This document shows positions 43,284 through 54,223 of a stretch of 64,000 bases of DNA, in pieces. This DNA is from Triparma columacea (lineage: Eukaryota > Sar > Bolidophyceae > Parmales > Triparmaceae). Positions within the stretch are counted from its first letter, which is position 1, and each line of letters opens with the position of its first letter. The position numbers and the translations under genes are program-made. The notes under the pieces were generated by a model. That model made no database searches. It had not been told where the DNA came from and was given only the letters and a program-made list of their open reading frames with translations. The stretch spans positions 1-64,000 of the forward strand of contig BRYA01000534.1 in assembly GCA_030267965.1 (NCBI GenBank), written 5' to 3'.

Positions 43284-46200
43284 ATGTCGTCCCCATCTCC
43301 ACCCCCAGCAGTTGTTGGGTCTCCCATCAACCCCGATGGTTCAAAGGAAGTTTCCTCCTCCCCCCTCTCCGACCTCGACTCCAACGATGATGGAACCGCC
43401 GAAGAGGGGGAAGATTTCTACCCTCGCACGTCGGATGGGTTCGGGGATATGAGGGACAGCATTGCAAGAAGCAGTGCAGAGAGCACAAGGTTCTCCTTTG
43501 TTGCCATGGACTTGGAACCAGGTGAGGGAGCAATAGGGGTGACAGAGGACGAACGGAACGAAAATTACCACCCACTTACGCGCCCCCCCCTCCGCTTTTC
43601 TCGCTTTGCTGATTTGTAGGAATATCAAAAACCTTCTCAATGGTGGTCTGGTCCATCCCCTGCATCCTCGTCATATTGTCCTCAATTATCGCCGCCGTGT
43701 ACGGCAGTGTGAATGCCCCAAGTGGTTTTTCTCGCGACGTCATGACCTACGCGGGTTCCATGCTGTCCATAATAGGGGCCCTCGCAGTTTTCATATCGGA
43801 CAAGGTAAGAATGGAATGAATATCATGAGGAACTGGGCGACACGACCGAATTGAGCGAAGGCGATTGTCCAAACGGAACAAGGCACCGAATCACTTCCGC
43901 TTACGCACCCCCCACCTCTCTTCCCCCCCAACTCAGTACATGACACACTGGAAACTTCACCCCAACCCCCTCATCTACTGGAAGATGGTCGCAGACTTCC
44001 TCCTCGCCATAGTGGCGATGTTCTCACAGGCTGGTAGCCCCAGTGGCCTCTCCGACAACACAACACAACACAACACAACAGACACATCCGATAAAAAGTG
44101 CCCCATGGACACCGCCATGTGGGTCCAGTTCTGCCTCCTGTCCTCCGAGACCTGGTTCTTCGTAATGGCCCTCGACCTCTTCTTCTCTCTCCGCAACCCT
44201 TTCACCTCCTACAAGAAGAAATACCCCCGCTACCACGTCGTATGTTGGGGGATGGCGTTCATATCAATGATCATACTTTGGAAAAACGGACTTAACGGGA
44301 CGAGCACAGCGGACATATGCTGGGTTATCGACGACACGTTCGACGACAACGACAACTACAACAGTGTGTGGGTAAGAAATCGCAACGCCATCCTCTTCCT
44401 ATACATGTGGATGGTCATATACTTTGTAGTCTCAATCGTGGTCTACTTCATGACAGTATGCAGGATCAACGGCGGGCTCCGCTCCACGTACAAATCTCGT
44501 CGGCACGTCCTCGAGAGGACTTCCAAGACACTGCTCATTTTCATGTTCTACTGGTTCGTGATGGGGAACCTCTACTACTTCGGGCTCTTTAACCCCGAGC
44601 AGCTCCAGGACATTGACAACAGCCCCGGGGAGGGCCGCACCGACGTCAACAACATTGCGACAGGACTCATTTGGGCACTCCTTCCTGGGAAAGGTTTTGT
44701 CACGGCCATCGTATGGTTCACCGTCAACTCGCTTCCATCCTTCATCTTCCACAGCTGCACGTCGAGGGGAAGGGAAATACTGCACAGGAAGCAGGTGCAC
44801 TTTGTTGGAGGCGACTTCTCGCCACAGCTTAACCAGGCCTTGAGGAAGGAAGTCCTCCACTTCACTACCAAGGGTATCATCGAGGCAGTCTCTAAGAATC
44901 CCAACCGTCCTCCAGCCAACTGGGGCATGAACGTCCTGGTGAAGAAGGACGAGGTCCTCGAGTTTGATATCGAGCTCGAGGACAAGGATCAGGCCAAGGC
45001 TAACGCCCTCCCCCCTCTCCCTGTTGAAGACTCCTGGTGGGGGAGCTTCCTCCCCTGCTGCTCCATTGTGAACCAGAAATTCGAGACTGTCAGACGCGTC
45101 AAATTCAAAGATTACTGCCCCCATGTTTTCGCGAGGATAAGAGCGGCATTCGGAGTTACGCCGGCGTCGTATGTGAGGTCGCTGAAGAGCACCTGCAAGG
45201 AGAAGCTCTCTGAGGGGGCTTCGGGGGCCTTCATGTTCTTCACTAAGGACGGGAAGTATATTGTCAAATCTACGTCCGCGGAAGAGCTTGAATGCTTGCT
45301 GAGGATACTGGTACCCTACGCCGAATACCTTGTAAACAACAAGAATAAGGGCAGCTTCTTAACTCGCTTTTATGGGTGCCATAGTATCAAAATGTATGGC
45401 AGGGACTATTCTTTTGTCGTCATGGCGAATGTTTTCAACACAAAGAAGGTAAGGTGGAGCGAGGAGTGTAGCGATGAGCTAAGGATGTCGACAATAGCAA
45501 GGAAGAGCAGCGAAAAGATTTACTTTTCGCGTGTTAGATTTTATGACATTTCCCCCTACAAAACGCGTCCTCCCCTTGCCGCCACCGTGATTCTCAACCC
45601 CCCCCCCCCAAACCCCCTTTGCGCTTCGTTTTGCTCCTCAAAGGTCATCAATCAGAAATATGACATTAAGGGGAGCTGGGTTTCGAGGCACGCAGACCCA
45701 ATTGTCAAGGGCAAGAAGTGCAGGTGCAGGAACTGCAACAGGATGTTCATCTACAGCACGAAAGACGACCTGAGTGACATTTCTTGCACGGAGAAGGTGG
45801 GGGCGTGCGAGCCCAATGTCGTCCTTAAGGACAACGACCTGAACGAGAAAATCAGGCTCGAAGCTTTGGATGCGGAGAAGACCATTGAGCAGCTCGTTGC
45901 CGACAGCGAGTTGCTCGGCAGTCTTGGCATCATGGACTACAGCTTGATTATGGGCGTCTGCAACACAGAGTATGAGGTGCAGGACCACAAGCCGTCAACG
46001 AGGTGGCCAGGCTCGAGCAGGAATCGTAGGACAAGTATGAGGCAGAGGTGAGCAGAGCATGGGGTGGAGAGGGAAACGCATGTAAACCATCGATTTTCGC
46101 GATGTTCTCAATTATATTGCTTCTCTTCCATTCTCACCTGCCACTCGCTTCGCTCCTTATTGCTCGTCGCAGCCTCGCCCCCAAGGTGAAGAAGAGGACC

Positions 46201-46773
46201 AGTACTGATCAGGGAAACCGATCGAGTAGGTTCAATAGCAATATGAGCTCAGCAAGCGAGAAGGACGACGAAAGCATAAGAGGGGACGACAGCGAAGTCG
46301 GATTCGACGACGCAAACAGCACGAAAAGGTACTCACGTTATGCGTCCGATGAATCTCCCGACGGCCCAGAGTCTGAGTTTATGATGAGGAGCCGTTGCGT
46401 CGTGGGGCCCGAATTCGTCTATATGGGCGTGATCGATATGCTCCAGGAGTGGACCATGAAGAAGAAGGTCGAGAGATTTGCCAAAACGGTGTTGAAGCAG
46501 GAGGATAGCGAAGGCATATCTGCCATCGAGCCCAACGCGTATATGAGGAGGTTCCAGGCAAAAATAAGGGCAATCTTCGAGGTCGAGGGCTACAACGTCA
46601 TGCACGACGGCGACATTCGATTTTCCTTAGATAACGACCTCGAGAAAGGACTGCTGACGGAAGAGGAGAGCAAGAAGAGCATCGGCGGGAAGGGGAGGAC
46701 GGGGAGAATATCTGGAGGACGCAACAATGGTGACTACTCGAACACAGGTTTGGGAGGCCTCACGCACGTCTGA
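43284..46773 (+). CDS. GPCR-PIPK: seven-helix receptor fused to PIP kinase
   Basis: Five exons join in phase: 43284-43521, 43620-43804, 43937-45448, 45644-46047 and 46173-46773, giving 979 residues. An acidic N-terminus precedes seven membrane helices (about residues 85-400), starting with MVVWSIPCILVILSSIIAAVYG. A phosphatidylinositol-phosphate kinase domain follows at about 480-880. Its marks are SGAFMFFTKDGKYIVKS, RFYGCHSIKM, VVMANVFNT, the KYDIKGSW activation-type motif and the catalytic LGIMDYSLIMGV. An insert with CRCRNCNRMF sits in the middle. GPCR-PIPKs are known from Dictyostelium (RpkA) and oomycetes, linking external signals directly to phosphoinositide production. Intron 45449-45643 is 195 bp with no stop in frame, so a retained form would add 65 residues; splicing restores the kinase alignment. 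Confidence 0.92.
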
Positions 46774-46865
46774 GAAGGAAAGGGAAGTGCGTTTTATAGA
46801 AGAAAACAACATTTTGAAACATTCCTTTATCCCACGATTCCACCCCAACCCTCCCAACTCCTTCC

Positions 46866-48644
46866 TCAGACCCCTTTCACCGTCCCAGTGCCGTCCTCTT
46901 CGGCTAGCGTGGCGCTGATCAGCTCAGCGTCCCAGTCCGGTTCCCCCTCCTCCTCCCCTTCCGTGGGTACTCCCTCAACCTTGAACGTCACAGGCTTGCC
47001 CCCCCATTCGTAAAACACGGTGATTGGGTTTTCGCCCCTGCAGCGAGTGAATCGAGCCGTGGATAGGGTTGCGTTAGTGGACGATAAGATGAAGGGGTCT
47101 TTCTGTCCAATCTCACCTCGTCAGGTAGTCCTCCTCAGGGTTCGCGGACCAGGACGTCGAGTTGTTGCGCTGGGAGTAACTGTTCTGGTTGTACGAGTAC
47201 GGGGTGAAGGAAGATGGAGAAATTCCTTTCCCGAATTCTATCAGCGCCTTCACTTCCTTGAGCGAGAACACAAGCCTGACCTCTTCATTGACGTTATCAG
47301 GGGCGTCCGCGTTGGCCTCATCCTTCGGGTCCCTATTGTCCCTGAACTCGTAGCTATCCATCTACAACGAGCAAAGCGAGTCGCGGATAAGGTCGCGTAA
47401 GTATGGAGGAGCGGAAATATCCGATAACGAACCTTTCGACGATCAGATCTTTCCGATGAACTTCTCTTCCGATTGTTGTTCATTCTCACCTCTTCTTTCT
47501 CCATGGTTGCCTCAGTCTTCATCCCCCCCCCGTGCGCCTTCCCCGCCTCTGCGATCCCCATCGGCATGGTGGAGTCCTGGTTGTAGCTCTCAACCTTCAC
47601 GGTGTCCTCAGTGAACGTCATGGCAACTTCCTGGCTCTTCTTTATGTGCTCTACTAGGCCGTTCAGCTGCGGCAGGGAGGAGCGAAACGACGGCCGAAAG
47701 GTTGTATTAGCGAATATATTGTGCGAAGAGCGAAGCGAGTCGTGGAAGGGCTATGTAGTGCCGCCCACAGAGTCCTTGCTTGCTCTCTCCGCTCCAACTA
47801 ACACTTTGATGAAACCCCTCTCGCGACTCGCTAAACTAGCTCGTCGCATTCTTACCTCTATGACCCTGCATCTCATGTAGCTCGAGTTCTCGATGGGAGC
47901 CACGACGGTGGTGCGCTCCGACGGCGCCACCATGGCCTTGTGGACGACCTTGACCCCGTTGGGACTCGTGAACTCGAACACTAGCTGCATCGTCTTCCCC
48001 CTCCTTCCACCACTTGATTTTCTCCCCTCGTTGTCATCGTCCATATCATCGTCATCGTCGTCCTCGTCGAAATCATCTTCCAGCCCCTCCGCAGTGATTC
48101 TCAGGTTGTTGACGTCCCTGGGACGGCGGACGATATTGTGGATGTTCTTGACTGGAACACGACAAAGGAAAACCTCTTCATCCTCCTCCTCGTCGTCGGA
48201 TAGCTCGAAGTCGGAGGAGTTGGCGGTGTCAGAATCAGAGGAGGACAAAATGTCATCTGCCCCGTGCTTTCGCTTTTTCTTCCCCTTCTTCTTCGCCTTC
48301 TTCTTGCCACTCGAATGATTGCTCTGGCTCTCCATCTCTCTCCTCTTCCTCCTCTGCTCCCTTTCCCTCCTCTTCCTAGCCTTCCTCCTCCTCCTCCTTC
48401 TCTCCCTGTCCCTCCTTCCCTCCTCCCCCCCCTCTCCATTCATCGCCGGGTTGCAGCGGACGAAAAACCCCTTCCTAAATCTAATCGTCACATAGGAGCT
48501 CTTAGTATCCGAAAGGATGCTAACGTAAAAACCATCCTTGTCAGAGCAAATCAAGAGCTCCGATCCGACCTTAGCAAGCGCAGAAATTGCTGATGCCAAC
48601 AGTCGTAGATTCTTTGACGACACCACAAGGTCAAGGAATGACAT
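46866..48644 (-). CDS. RAD9: Checkpoint clamp protein RAD9
   Basis: Four exons join in phase: 48644-47856, 47666-47490, 47361-47117 and 47037-46866, giving 460 residues. The N-terminus (LLASAISALAKVGSELLI, then GFYVSILSDTKSSYVTIRF) is the PCNA-like first domain of RAD9. Later parts fit the second domain: LVFEFTSPNGVKVVHK, RLVFSLKEVKALIEF and ENPITVFYEWGGKPVTFKV near the C-terminus. RAD9 forms the 9-1-1 clamp with RAD1 and HUS1, loaded at damaged DNA to activate ATR signalling. A basic Arg/Lys insert and an acidic Asp/Glu insert (about residues 75-200) interrupt the first domain. The usual long phosphorylated tail is missing. Introns 1 to 3 carry the recurrent intron sequence described separately. 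Confidence 0.87.
47038..47116 (-). repeat. Introner-like intron, RAD9 intron 3
   Basis: The 79-bp intron has CCACTAACGCAACCC as its branch-point region and ends GGCTCGATTCACTCGCTGCAG minus its first base group. Both parts recur in introns of CEP290, the BASS transporter and the renalase-like gene. Confidence 0.55.
47667..47855 (-). repeat. Introner-like intron, RAD9 intron 1
   Basis: The 189-bp intron contains GACTCGCTTCGCTCTTCGCA inside its 3' half and ends TCCCTGCCGCAG. Near its donor lies a related sequence in opposite orientation (plus strand 47823-47848, ACTCGCTAAACTAGCTCGTC), so the intron has imperfect inverted copies of the motif. Confidence 0.55.
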
Positions 48645-48995
48645 TATGAAGCTTCAGAGAGCGTGATTCTATTTTGAGGCAGAAGATAGGCTGAAAAAAG
48701 GAATGAAAAAAAGAATGCTCGATGGAGGGAGGATGGGATTTGGGGAAAGGGGGAGCGTGTGGGGGAGCTGAGGGGATGAATTGGGATTTTGTGTCTACTA
48801 AGTCTAGAAGAGTGCGCTTGACAGAGTTTATCGCAGGCTTTGCAGTTTTTTGAAAATTGAGGGAGAGAGAAAAGTAAAGGAAAAAATATAAAATGATAAT
48901 GATGAGATGATGATGATGAGAATGATAATGATGAGACACCGCCAATCCGAAGCCAACCTCGCAAAAGAATTCAACCCCGTTACTACTCCCCCCTG
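48645..48995. other. Intergenic, RAD9 promoter with ATGATG microsatellite
   Basis: Between the RAD9 start and the end of the ligand-gated channel gene, both minus strand. A (ATGATR)n run fills about 48892-48935. No gene is seen. Confidence 0.55.
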
Positions 48996-50348
48996 TCAAT
49001 CATTCTTCCCTCCCCCCCCCAAGGCCCAGTCTAGCAACCTCTCACTGCGGTTCTTCTTTATCCTTAGTCCCCGTAGGCTTTCTCCGGTGAAGACGTCGTG
49101 GCTACTGCACTGGGCTTCGATCTCTTTCCTTCTGATTCCGATGCTCTTCACGGCATAGAACCCAAATCGAACGTTAACGAGGAACCAGATGACAACACTT
49201 ACTGCCAAACTCCACTTGTCTGCGTCATCTTCGCTGAGGCGAGGAAAGGCTCCCTGGAGCGCATGCCAAAACATCACGCAGAAGAGCATAAGGAAGCAGG
49301 CGAAGACGTAAGCGTCAAGGGTAGTCATGTAGCTGCGACGAGCGAAGCGAGTCATGGAAAGTGTTGCGTCGACGGATTAGAATTGACTCGTTGAGGTGAT
49401 GGGGTTGATGTGAAGAAGTCGAGATATCCGAGGATTATTCTCACCTAACATGCGGGAGCATGCCGGAGAGCACAAACTTAAATGCAATCGCAGCAAGGAT
49501 CAGGTTGAGATCGAAATTGACTCTGGAGCCCTGAACATCTAGGCCTGCGGGATCCATGCTCCACGAGCATACCATTGATGTGCTCAGAAGCAGCATTATT
49601 GCTATTATATTGAAGAAGTAGTACCTTTGCGATCTGACCATATTTATCTGCAGCAAGATTGTGCTGCGGTCTTCACCCCTCGCCCGCTTCTTGGTGAGCT
49701 TAAAGTTGTAAGGGATGTCAGGATAGGGAAAGTACTCGGAAAGTGAAACGTCTGCATCTCTCATCTCGACGAGAGGGTAACGCTCCTCATCAGCGAACTT
49801 TACAAAGTAAGCCTCAGAGATATCGTGCGCGAGCCTTACGTTGACGGTCAAGTCCTCAACATCAAAGGGAAACTCCTCCAGGTCCATCTTCTCCACGATC
49901 TTGGCCGTGAACGTCGTCGACATAGAACACCTGGGAAGTTCGCGTTATTATATAATAGTGAGGCTCCGCTCGCAACTCGCAACTCGCAACCCCATTCCGT
50001 CAATCCTTACCTGTGCTTTCCTTCTTCCTCCTTGGTTGTCCAGTATTCCCTTCTCACACTCTCTAAATCGCCACTAAGACCAAAGACCTCCCAAGAAGGC
50101 CACCACTCAGGCCTCCAGTCCTTGTCTCTCCTATCCAAACCCTCCACCAACCCGTTTTCCCCATGGAGGGACTCGGACGCTGGCGCTTGCCAGTTGAGGA
50201 GCAGTTCACAGGTGATAGTGAATGTTTCATTGACAGTGTCCACGTCGACGACGTCCATAACCCTTAGAGAAGCACAAACAGCGATTGCATCCGCCTTCAT
50301 GCTCGATTTCATCCTCGCAGGGGCCCTGGGAGGTTGGGTCAGCTGCAT
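48996..50348 (-). CDS. Cys-less pentameric ligand-gated ion channel homologue
   Basis: Exons 50348-50011, 49930-49445 and 49332-48996 join in phase to give 386 residues. The N-terminal beta-sandwich has VNETFTITCELLLNWQ and the loop KMDLEEFPFDVEDLTVNV. Both loop cysteines of animal Cys-loop receptors are replaced, as in prokaryotic pLGICs. Four membrane helices follow: M1 (YYFFNIIAIMLLLSTSMVC), the pore helix M2 ending AFKFVLSGMLPHVSYMTTLD, M3 (AYVFACFLMLFCVMFW) and M4 near the C-terminus (AVSVVIWFLVNVRFGF). AFKF...LP..SY.T.LD is typical of the M2-M3 region. Such channels open on binding of a small ligand or proton. No signal peptide is obvious from the ATG at 50348, so the true start could lie upstream. 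Ligand and ion selectivity are unknown. Confidence 0.85.
49333..49444 (-). repeat. Introner-like intron, channel gene intron 2
   Basis: A 112-bp intron starting GTGAGAATAATC and ending with the full motif CTCGCTTCGCTCGTCGCAG. This is the cleanest copy of the 3' sequence shared with introns of unrelated genes in the window. Confidence 0.65.
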
Positions 50349-50500
50349 CGGGAGGGTGCGGTATGGAGGAAAAAGGGTCGGAGAGACTCAAGGCCCTAGC
50401 GATTTTACCAATCGTTCAACTTCCACCAAATGAAAATATTTCGTGTCCAGGATCAATGCCAGGATCGATTTCGAAGTCCACATCCACCTTTATTTTTGGA

Positions 50501-52182
50501 ATGAGGTGTTCTGCATTGATTGCTTGCTCTTTGGCTCTCGGTGCCAATGCGTTCGTGCCTAGTCTCACGCCTAGGCCTATGCTGATCACGAAGGTCAGTA
50601 ATTGTCATTAAATATGACAATCCAAAACAGACGAATCGCCACATACATGTGATTGTTTATTTCACCCTCATCTCCCCTCTCTCACCGCACACCTCACCGA
50701 ATTCTTCTTCTTCTCTATTTTAGCCAATTCCAGCTCTCGTATCACCTTCTCAGTCCAAGATTACTGCTCTTTCCAACAGTGCTCTTTCCATGTCCGCGAC
50801 AACCTCAGAGGACAAGCCTGCTGAGCAATCGGACTTCTTCAAAATGTACCTTAAGACAGCTTCGACGGTCACGAACCTCTTCCCAATCTGGACTGTCCTT
50901 TCTACAATCTGGGCTCTCAAGAGGTGAGCATGTTGGGGGGGTACTGAAGGGGAGGGCGGAGCTTGGAGTAGAAATGGAGCGAGCGAGGCGACGATGCACT
51001 CCATCACTTTCCCCTCTTACCCTTCCCAAACTGTCGCGCACAGGCCCGCTGATTTTGCTTGGTTCACCACTGAGTACTTCACGGCCGGCCTCGCCGCCCT
51101 CATGCTTTCCATGGGCATCACCCTCGCCCCATCTGATTTCATCCGCGTGGGGAAGCGCCCAAACGCTGTTATTATCCAGTTCCTCCTCTGCTACGCCATG
51201 ATGCCTCTTTTGGCTCTTGCGCTCGGCATCTTCTTCCGTCTGGACCCTGCCCTCCTTGCTGGTATGGTCCTCGTCGGCTCCATCAACGGTGGCCAGGCAT
51301 CGAACCTCTGCACCTACATCGCCAAGGGTAACGTGGCGCTCTCGGTCCTCATGACCACAGCCACCACCCTTGGGGCCATCTTCATGACTCCCGTCCTCTG
51401 CAAGTCCATCCTAGGTACCGTCGTGCCCGTGGACGCCGCTGGAATCGCCATATCCACCATCCAGGTCGTCTTGGCCCCCATCGCAATCGGAATGACTACC
51501 AACAAGTTCTTCCCTAAGTTCGTCAAAGCCATCCTGCCTTTCGCCCCCCTCGTCGGAATCTTTTCCACCTGCCTCCTCGTAGCCTCTGCCGTCGCCCAGG
51601 TGTCCGAACCCATCCTTAACGCCGGCCTCAAGTTGCAGGTTAGTGGACAAACGAGTGGCGGGGGGAAGCGAAGTGATGACTGAAGGAGGAGCGATGCATT
51701 ATAACAGCCAACTAACTCAACGCTATCCGTGGCTCGCTTCGCTCGCCGCCGCAGTTCCCCGTCCTCCTCCTCCACCTTCTCGGAGGCCTCATTGGCTACA
51801 TCCTCCCCCAGATGGTCGGGTTCGGCGAGGTCGCTTCCAGGACCATGGCCATTGAGACCTCCATGAAGTCCTCCGCCTTTGGTTTCCTTCTCGCCAAGCT
51901 CCACTTCGGACAGTACGCCGCCCGCGTCCCCTCCGCTGTGAGTGTCGTCTGGATGGCCCTCACGGGCAGTATCCTTGCCGTCATCTGGAGGTACATCCCC
52001 GTCCCCCCCCCCGATTCCTTCGACAGGAGTCTGGTTGAGAAGGTGAGAGTAGATTAAGAGTGAAACGGCGTTTTAAATTTTGAGCAACTAACTCAACCCC
52101 TTGCATTTCCTTACTACAGTACCCTCCCTTTAGTTTGACAAGGTTCATCGGAAGGTTCAAGTTCTGGAAAAAGAAGGAGTGA
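50501..52182 (+). CDS. Plastid BASS-family sodium-coupled anion transporter
   Basis: Five exons join in phase: 50501-50593, 50724-50923, 51044-51638, 51755-52042 and 52120-52182, giving 412 residues. The leader MRCSALIACSLALGANA|FVPS is a signal peptide with a Phe at the cleavage site, the ASAFAP-type signal for complex plastids, followed by a transit-like stretch. The transporter core starts near residue 95 and holds about nine helices. Family marks are MGITLAPSDF, LLCYAMMPLLAL, GGQASNLCTYIAKGNVALSV and SSAFGFLLAKLHFG. BASS (bile acid:sodium symporter) proteins of plant plastids move pyruvate or other organic acids with Na+. The substrate here is not determined. Ends in a basic KFWKKKE tail. 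152 bp separate it from the divergent channel gene. Confidence 0.9.
51639..51754 (+). repeat. Introner-like intron, BASS intron 3
   Basis: A 116-bp intron with CAACTAACTCAACGC as branch-point region and GGCTCGCTTCGCTCGCCGCC before the final GCAG. An imperfect opposite-orientation copy (GAAGCGAAGTGATGA) lies near its 5' end. Confidence 0.6.
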
Positions 52183-52331
52183 GTAAGAGAGGAGGAGCAA
52201 ATTAGGAGTTGTTGTTTAAGATTTATGACGGAGAAGATGTGAAGGGTTCCCTCGCCATGGACAAAAAGAATGAAGTAAAGCAATTTGATTGTTGGCTAGA
52301 AACGAGCAATTTTAATTTCTTTACTACTAAT

Positions 52332-54223
52332 CTAATCCTTCTTGGGCTGTATGTTTTTGCTCTTGAGGTACTCAATCACCTGCGCAGGGAACTCGGCAAG
52401 CGTTGCAGTGGCAAGTTTCTCCTTGTCATCCTTAAAATCCCTGAAGGGCACGAACTGAACGATGTCCCTCGACGCCTTCATCCCGTCCTTGGTAGTGAGC
52501 CCGTCCTCCCCGTCCCCATCCAAGATTGTCATCTTCTTGAACTCGCAGTTTCCGACGCCGACGATTATCACGCTAATCGGCTCCTCGCATGCGCCGATGA
52601 TGGCGTGCTTCGTTTCCTTCATGTCCGTTATCTCACCGTCGGTGATTATGAGGAGGACCGAGTACGCCTGTCCCCCATTGGCCTCCGCGACGGCCTTGGC
52701 GTGCTCGCGCGCCTTGAGGATGACGGGGGCAAAGTTCGTGGGGCCGGAAAGCTGCAGGGCGTAGTCGGCCTGGAAGATGGGGGACATCGAAAGGTAGAAT
52801 CGACCGATGGGTTAGTAGCCGTTCCTGCCGCTCGCTCCTGGCTCCTTGACACTTACCTCGAAGGAGCTGCTGTAGGCGTCCAATAGGCCCTTGGCACCGA
52901 CAACCTCGGAGCCGGCCAATTCGAAGCAGTGGGAGGTGTGCTGTGGTTCCATCGAAGATAGGAAGATTATAGGGTCAGGACAACTTATGTGCGTGGGGGC
53001 CCACAATATATAAAACACCTTGACGACTCCCTCCTCACCTTCTGCTCGCCTTTCGAGAACTCGCCGAATCCCCCGTAGCCCCAAATTGGGAACTTGCGGT
53101 CGCTGTCGTAAGGCTCCAGGATGCCGCCGATCTGCTCGATAGCCTGCTGGTATTGGTTGCCTCCAGAGCCGCTGGGGCCAAGGAAATGCAGGGAGGCTGG
53201 ATCCGTAGTCTTCCCGTTGCTTGCCGTATAGTCGACCGCGACCATTAGGGAGAGCTGAAGTCCCGCGGACATGTACGTCGCAAGAGTCGGCTCCGCCTCT
53301 TTCTTGTCCACCCTGGCGACCTTTGTTTCAAGCTGCCCCGCTTGTTTTCCACCACACAAAACCTTGAGCCTGCCCTCGGGACGACCGGCGGAGGCGACGA
53401 GGGAGGCGAGGGACGTATCCACGAATCCCATGTCGTCGTGAGAACCGTCCTTGTCCCAGTCGTAAACCTGCAAACGGAGAGGCCTGTGATAATCGTTGTT
53501 GCAAATCATGCTAACGGAGAGGGTCTCCTCCTTCCAAGTGGGGGACAAGTTGTCCATGACGACCTCCGTCTTGTGCACCAGGGTGTAGGATCCATCCTCG
53601 TTGCAGCGCTTAATCTGCAGGAACGGGTCGCTCTTTCCGAAGAACCCATCCTTGTTGGCGAGCTTGAGGCCCCCAAACTGCAGCGTAACGGTGTCAAGAC
53701 ACTCGCAGACCTCCTCGGCGCGAAGGGTCACGGAGCCGAGGTCGTCGCTCGTACCGGCCTTCCTGAGCGCACGCGTACAAACGTTGGAAGGCGCGCCCAT
53801 GAGCTGGCCGATGGTTAGATAGCTTGTTCCCACAAGCTCGTGATCTTTGAGGTCTTTAGAACCCTTCTTGTCCTCGTCGTAGACCTTGATCATCAAGATA
53901 GTATTGGACTTTTCGAAGACATAGTCTACCTTGAAGGAGGTATGGAAGTCTGGGTTCAAATTGTCCTCAACTACCTCGGTTCGACAAATCTCGTCTCCAT
54001 TCAAGTGCTTGCTCCCCAGGTCTCTGAGCACAAGCAGTCCCCCGGCGGTGACGATGCCGTCATTTGAGCATGTAACTCCATCCTCGTACATGCAGAGTGT
54101 AACTGTCACAAAAGGATCCGTTTTCGACATGCGATCTAGGTTGGGAAGGTTTTTGCATGAGATGGAAACCTCGAGGGGCGTCCCAACAGAAGACGGAGGA
54201 GAAGTGGAGGCGAAGGACGACAT
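52332..54223 (-). CDS. Copine family Ca2+-dependent phospholipid-binding protein
   Basis: Exons 54223-53039, 52940-52857 and 52769-52332 join in phase to give 568 residues. Two C2 domains are followed by a copine-type von Willebrand A domain. C2A (about residues 15-150) has RMSKTDPFVTV and IKVYDEDKKGS; C2B (about 165-300) has FFGKSDPFLQI and LQVYDWDKDGSHDD. These Asp loops are Ca2+ ligands in both. The vWA part includes MVAVDYTASNG, FPIWGYGGFG, LSGPTNFAPVI and LLIITDGEITDM. Copines move to membranes on Ca2+ rise and recruit partners through the vWA domain. The ATG at 54223 is used because it directly precedes C2A; an upstream in-frame ATG at 54337 would add 38 residues. Confidence 0.93.

Noticed and set aside
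43284..54223. A functional signalling gene cluster (GPCR-PIPK, channel, copine)
   Set aside because: The genes are interspersed with RAD9 and a plastid transporter on alternating strands; proximity alone does not support a joint system.
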